A stretch of DNA of 7,260 bases from SLFT01 sp964493075 (GTDB taxonomy: Bacteria; Hydrogenedentota; Hydrogenedentia; Hydrogenedentales; CAITNO01), in the NCBI GenBank assembly GCA_964493075.1, contig CAZBNU010000206.1:1-7260 (forward strand), written 5' to 3'. Positions 4,468 to 7,260 of this stretch are shown piece by piece (the stretch's first letter is position 1; every line of letters begins with the position of its first letter). Under the pieces are notes generated by a model. The model ran no database searches. It saw only the letters and a program-made list of their open reading frames with translations, and was not told where the DNA came from. A program made the translations under genes and the position numbers.

Positions 4468-7260
4468 TTACCGGCTAAATTCGCGGATCGGGGGTTCGTT
4501 CAGGTTTCTTCTCTGTTCTTCCACATCGCGCACGTAAATGGAGAAATTGCTGGTGGCGGGCGTGGCGTCCATCACCATATCTTCCAGCACCATTCCTGTG
4601 GCGGGGTCAACATACTGATACAGTACCACTGTCTGTGCGGTGAAGGTGTATTGGATTTCGCGGCGGCGGTTTGAGGGCGCATTTGGGTTCCCCCGTGACG
4701 GCTGAATGCCTTCATCGCCCAGCCGCAAATCAAAACCGCCATAAGATGGACAGTCAATAATTTCACTGGGCGGCGGGTTTTCGCCTGCACCATCACTATA
4801 GGGACCGATAGGCATAATCGCATATCTACCAGCGGTCGGTGGAAACGCCAAGAACAAATATGGTTCCAGGCATTCGCCAGAGTGTACCTTGAATGTTCCA
4901 TCGATATTGTAGTCGCTAAGCTCAGCTACGGTAGCTACCTTGTCGCATATTTCCAGTTTAGTCATTAGGTTAATAGGATCAGTCGATCCGTCCGGTAGTA
5001 CGGATGCCGTGCCCCGGGCCACCAATGCGCCTTCCTTGTATAGTTTCCACAAGACACCGCCGTTCGATATGGCAACAGGCGCGTCGGCTGAGGGCAGCAG
5101 CGGCTTCATGACAATGTCGGCATTCACACGGGTGTCGCAGGCTTCCGCCAGTGGCGGCAGGGGTATCCGCTGTGCCGTTCCGTAGTCGCGGTAACGTCCC
5201 CCAAAGCCGTTTTTCTGGTGATACAGTTCCACCCGAAGCGTGGTGTCAATGGCCAGGTTCGGCGTGCGCCGTTCGCCGTTCATCCACACGAAATAGTTCA
5301 CTTCCGCCGTATCCAGTTCGCCAAGAAAATTGTATATACCCAAGGTAACCAGTTGATTGTCATACTGGACATTGCCGGTTTCATCGGCGCCCCAAATGGC
5401 AAGACACATGTTAAAACCCTGGTACCGATCGAGCAATTGTTGCAGCGTGCCCGTATCAAACCCGCTTGTGCCACGTAACGTATCCATACGCCAGGCGCTT
5501 TCACCTACCTGTGTAAGAGCGCCTGCAAAATCCACCAGATACAACCTGAACTTCGCCAAGGGCGCGCATTCCGGTTTTGCGTCGGGCAGATCGGTAAAAC
5601 TGCGGTCGAGCCGCCAGAAAACCTCCGGGTTCTCCACCGACATATCCGGTGTGGTCTGAAACTTCGCACGGGTACGGAAGAGCCAGTGCAGGTTGATGCT
5701 GTTGTAATCATCCGGGTCTGTTCCATTGCCTGCCCGGTCCACCCCTTCCAGTGTGAACGTGGTGCGCCACGGTTCGATCAGATAGTCAAACTGTGCGTTC
5801 CAGTTGACGAGCATGTCCTGGCCAACACCGGGAATCATGGCCTGCGGCGTGAAAAGGGCATTTCCAGCCAACAGGGTACTCGGGGCGCTGCTATTCCATC
5901 GCGCCGTGCCCACATTATTCGGCGCTGCTGGCAGCGAATAAGGACTGAGTACCGGCTCCGTCAGGGAAGCGGCAATAAACCCGGATATCTCCACGGGATA
6001 GGTATTGACGCCGTCGTTTGGCACAAGATCACGGAAGATAGCACTAAGACTGATATTCAGCGGATTGGTGGGCGTTATCGCCGTGGAGAAGGGAATCAGG
6101 TACTGTGAACCTGCATTGAGATAGACATGCATGTCTTCCACGGCATAATCGACATTGTTCATGGGTGTGCCGATGGCGGGGTTTCCTGGAATCCACATGG
6201 CAGGCATACCGGGGATAACCACACGGTTCGCCGTGATAACAGGCCAGCCGCCTGTGCTGGCGTCATTGATGGCATGACCGCCGGGAGAAAACACGATGGG
6301 CGGCACGGTGTCAATGAGCATTTCGCACGTCGCGCCGGCGCTGGTGTCTTCAGCGACTCCGGCGATTACCGGCACAAAACCGGCGTTGCCGTCGGTGCAG
6401 ATAATGGTTCCATCCACAGCCGGATTAAAGGGCTGTGTCAGCCGGAACCGCACGTTCATGGTGGTGCCCAGTTGTCCTTCGTAAGTGACGCTTTGCATGA
6501 CGGTGCTCAGGTCAAGATGCAACATGGGGTCGAAAGGATCGCCGGGGGTGCCGGGCAAGGCCAGTTCCGGGATCAGCAGCACGGTATCTATCATGATGAG
6601 GTTTGTGCCTTCCAGCCTGAAGGTGCCGGTTCGGTCTTTGCCGAGTATGGGCGGGTCCACCGAGCACCCTGTTACGGTGGGGACGGGGGTCAAACTGGAG
6701 CACAAACTCATGTTTTTTATCTGGGGAACGGCGGGGTTGCCCACACCGTCCCACCGCACTGCACTGTTGCTGCCAAAGGTGGATTCCACCCAGTAGAAGC
6801 GACACTCCTGGTCGGTGGCATCCTTTTGCTGCACGGATATCCAGCCGTTCAGGGGCGCTTCGGTTTCCGGGACAAAGGCATAGCGGTACATGGGCGCGGG
6901 ATCGCCGTTGGGCGCAGTGAAGGAGCCTGAGGCTACAGGCGTTTCCGGGACGAGAAACTTGCCTGCAGGAATAGTGATGTCCGTGTCTACGGCACTACCC
7001 AGGCTCGTATTGTCCACATACTGTACTTCCAATCCCAAATCATTCGAGGGGGTGCAGGGAGCAGGCGTTGTGTCGTCAGTGAGCCAGATGCCCCAGAACT
7101 CAATGACGCCTATACCGTCCGCGCCGGTGTTCACCCGTTCAAAGACGGGTGAGATATCCGTGCTTTGCAACGCGGACAATCCTGCCATGGGATGTGCTGG
7201 CGGCTGTGTGATATAAGAACCACCGACGCAGTCGTCGCCCGTGCTGTATTCGGAAATACA
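4468..7260 (-). CDS. Very large secreted or surface multi-domain protein, Ig-like (5' end missing)
   Basis: The frame is open from the right edge to the TAA at 4468-4470: 930 residues, start off-window. The ATG at 7188 is unlikely to be the start, because the 24 codons before it look coding ('STGDDCVGGSYITQPPAHP'). No enzyme motif is recognisable. A first beta-sandwich-like block (about 20-175) has 'IEFWGIWL', 'GWISVQ' and 'CRFYWVES'; this pattern recurs, from memory, in large surface proteins of Planctomycetota-like bacteria. An IPT/TIG-like stretch may follow (about 192-290, 'FRLEGTNL'). Later, 'VDRAGN' (507-512) and 'ADETGN' (625-630) resemble the D-x-AGN turn of bacterial Ig-like domains. 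More than ten scattered Cys suggest oxidative folding outside the cytoplasm. There is no C-terminal sorting motif, transmembrane helix or anchor. A cell-surface or adhesin-like role is inference. Confidence 0.85.
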   Translation of the reverse strand, partial: CISEYSTGDDCVGGSYITQPPAHPMAGLSALQSTDISPVFERVNTGADGIGVIEFWGIWLTDDTTPAPCTPSNDLGLEVQYVDNTSLGSAVDTDITIPAGKFLVPETPVASGSFTAPNGDPAPMYRYAFVPETEAPLNGWISVQQKDATDQECRFYWVESTFGSNSAVRWDGVGNPAVPQIKNMSLCSSLTPVPTVTGCSVDPPILGKDRTGTFRLEGTNLIMIDTVLLIPELALPGTPGDPFDPMLHLDLSTVMQSVTYEGQLGTTMNVRFRLTQPFNPAVDGTIICTDGNAGFVPVIAGVAEDTSAGATCEMLIDTVPPIVFSPGGHAINDASTGGWPVITANRVVIPGMPAMWIPGNPAIGTPMNNVDYAVEDMHVYLNAGSQYLIPFSTAITPTNPLNISLSAIFRDLVPNDGVNTYPVEISGFIAASLTEPVLSPYSLPAAPNNVGTARWNSSAPSTLLAGNALFTPQAMIPGVGQDMLVNWNAQFDYLIEPWRTTFTLEGVDRAGNGTDPDDYNSINLHWLFRTRAKFQTTPDMSVENPEVFWRLDRSFTDLPDAKPECAPLAKFRLYLVDFAGALTQVGESAWRMDTLRGTSGFDTGTLQQLLDRYQGFNMCLAIWGADETGNVQYDNQLVTLGIYNFLGELDTAEVNYFVWMNGERRTPNLAIDTTLRVELYHQKNGFGGRYRDYGTAQRIPLPPLAEACDTRVNADIVMKPLLPSADAPVAISNGGVLWKLYKEGALVARGTASVLPDGSTDPINLMTKLEICDKVATVAELSDYNIDGTFKVHSGECLEPYLFLAFPPTAGRYAIMPIGPYSDGAGENPPPSEIIDCPSYGGFDLRLGDEGIQPSRGNPNAPSNRRREIQYTFTAQTVVLYQYVDPATGMVLEDMVMDATPATSNFSIYVRDVEEQRRNLNEPPIREFSR

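Noticed and set aside
6127..6930. A 267-codon open frame on the + strand, antisense to the large surface gene
   Set aside because: It is His/Gly/Arg-rich with no motif, no ribosome binding site that stands out, and lies wholly inside a convincing long - strand frame.

Overview
The window holds parts or all of four protein genes in two pairs that point at each other. On the + strand are the 3' part of a right-handed parallel beta-helix protein (1-1194, cut by the left edge) and a complete secreted family 10 glycoside hydrolase (1500-2741). On the - strand are a complete Tat-exported, Cys-type sulfatase (2818-4176) and the 3' part of a very large, cysteine-containing, probably extracellular multi-domain protein of unknown function (4468-7260, cut by the right edge).

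The organism cannot be named from the sequence. An export-rich gene set with a Tat-type 'RRDFLK' sulfatase, a GH10 with extra small beta domains at both ends, a beta-helix protein and a giant Ig-like surface protein, at moderate to moderately high GC with repeat-rich intergenic regions, resembles large-genome polysaccharide degraders of the PVC/Planctomycetota, Lentisphaerota/Kiritimatiellota or Hydrogenedentota type. That placement is inference from memory of those genomes. Nothing in the window is a phylogenetic marker.

The four products look like parts of an external polysaccharide-processing repertoire: a xylanase-like hydrolase, a sulfatase that could remove sulfate esters, a beta-helix protein of a fold common among polysaccharide lyases and epimerases, and a surface protein. 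The two halves are not one operon. The sulfatase and the GH10 converge at 2742-2817, and a strong intrinsic terminator (4350-4389) separates the big surface gene from the sulfatase, which has its own good ribosome binding site and a plausible promoter.

The most unusual material is between the genes. At 1257-1339 is a perfect 27-bp palindrome with a 29-nt spacer, built on a GTCATTGCGAGG / CGAAGCAATC core. At 2744-2809 and 4257-4349, on either side of the sulfatase gene, are two related hairpin elements. Both open with the same 12 bases, AACCACAAAGAA, and all four arms are built mostly from 9-nt units beginning with CAC. A weaker trace of the same opening motif follows the beta-helix gene at about 1218-1231. 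I found no RNA genes, CRISPR array, transposase or new defence-type system. The long open frames antisense to the four genes are shadows.
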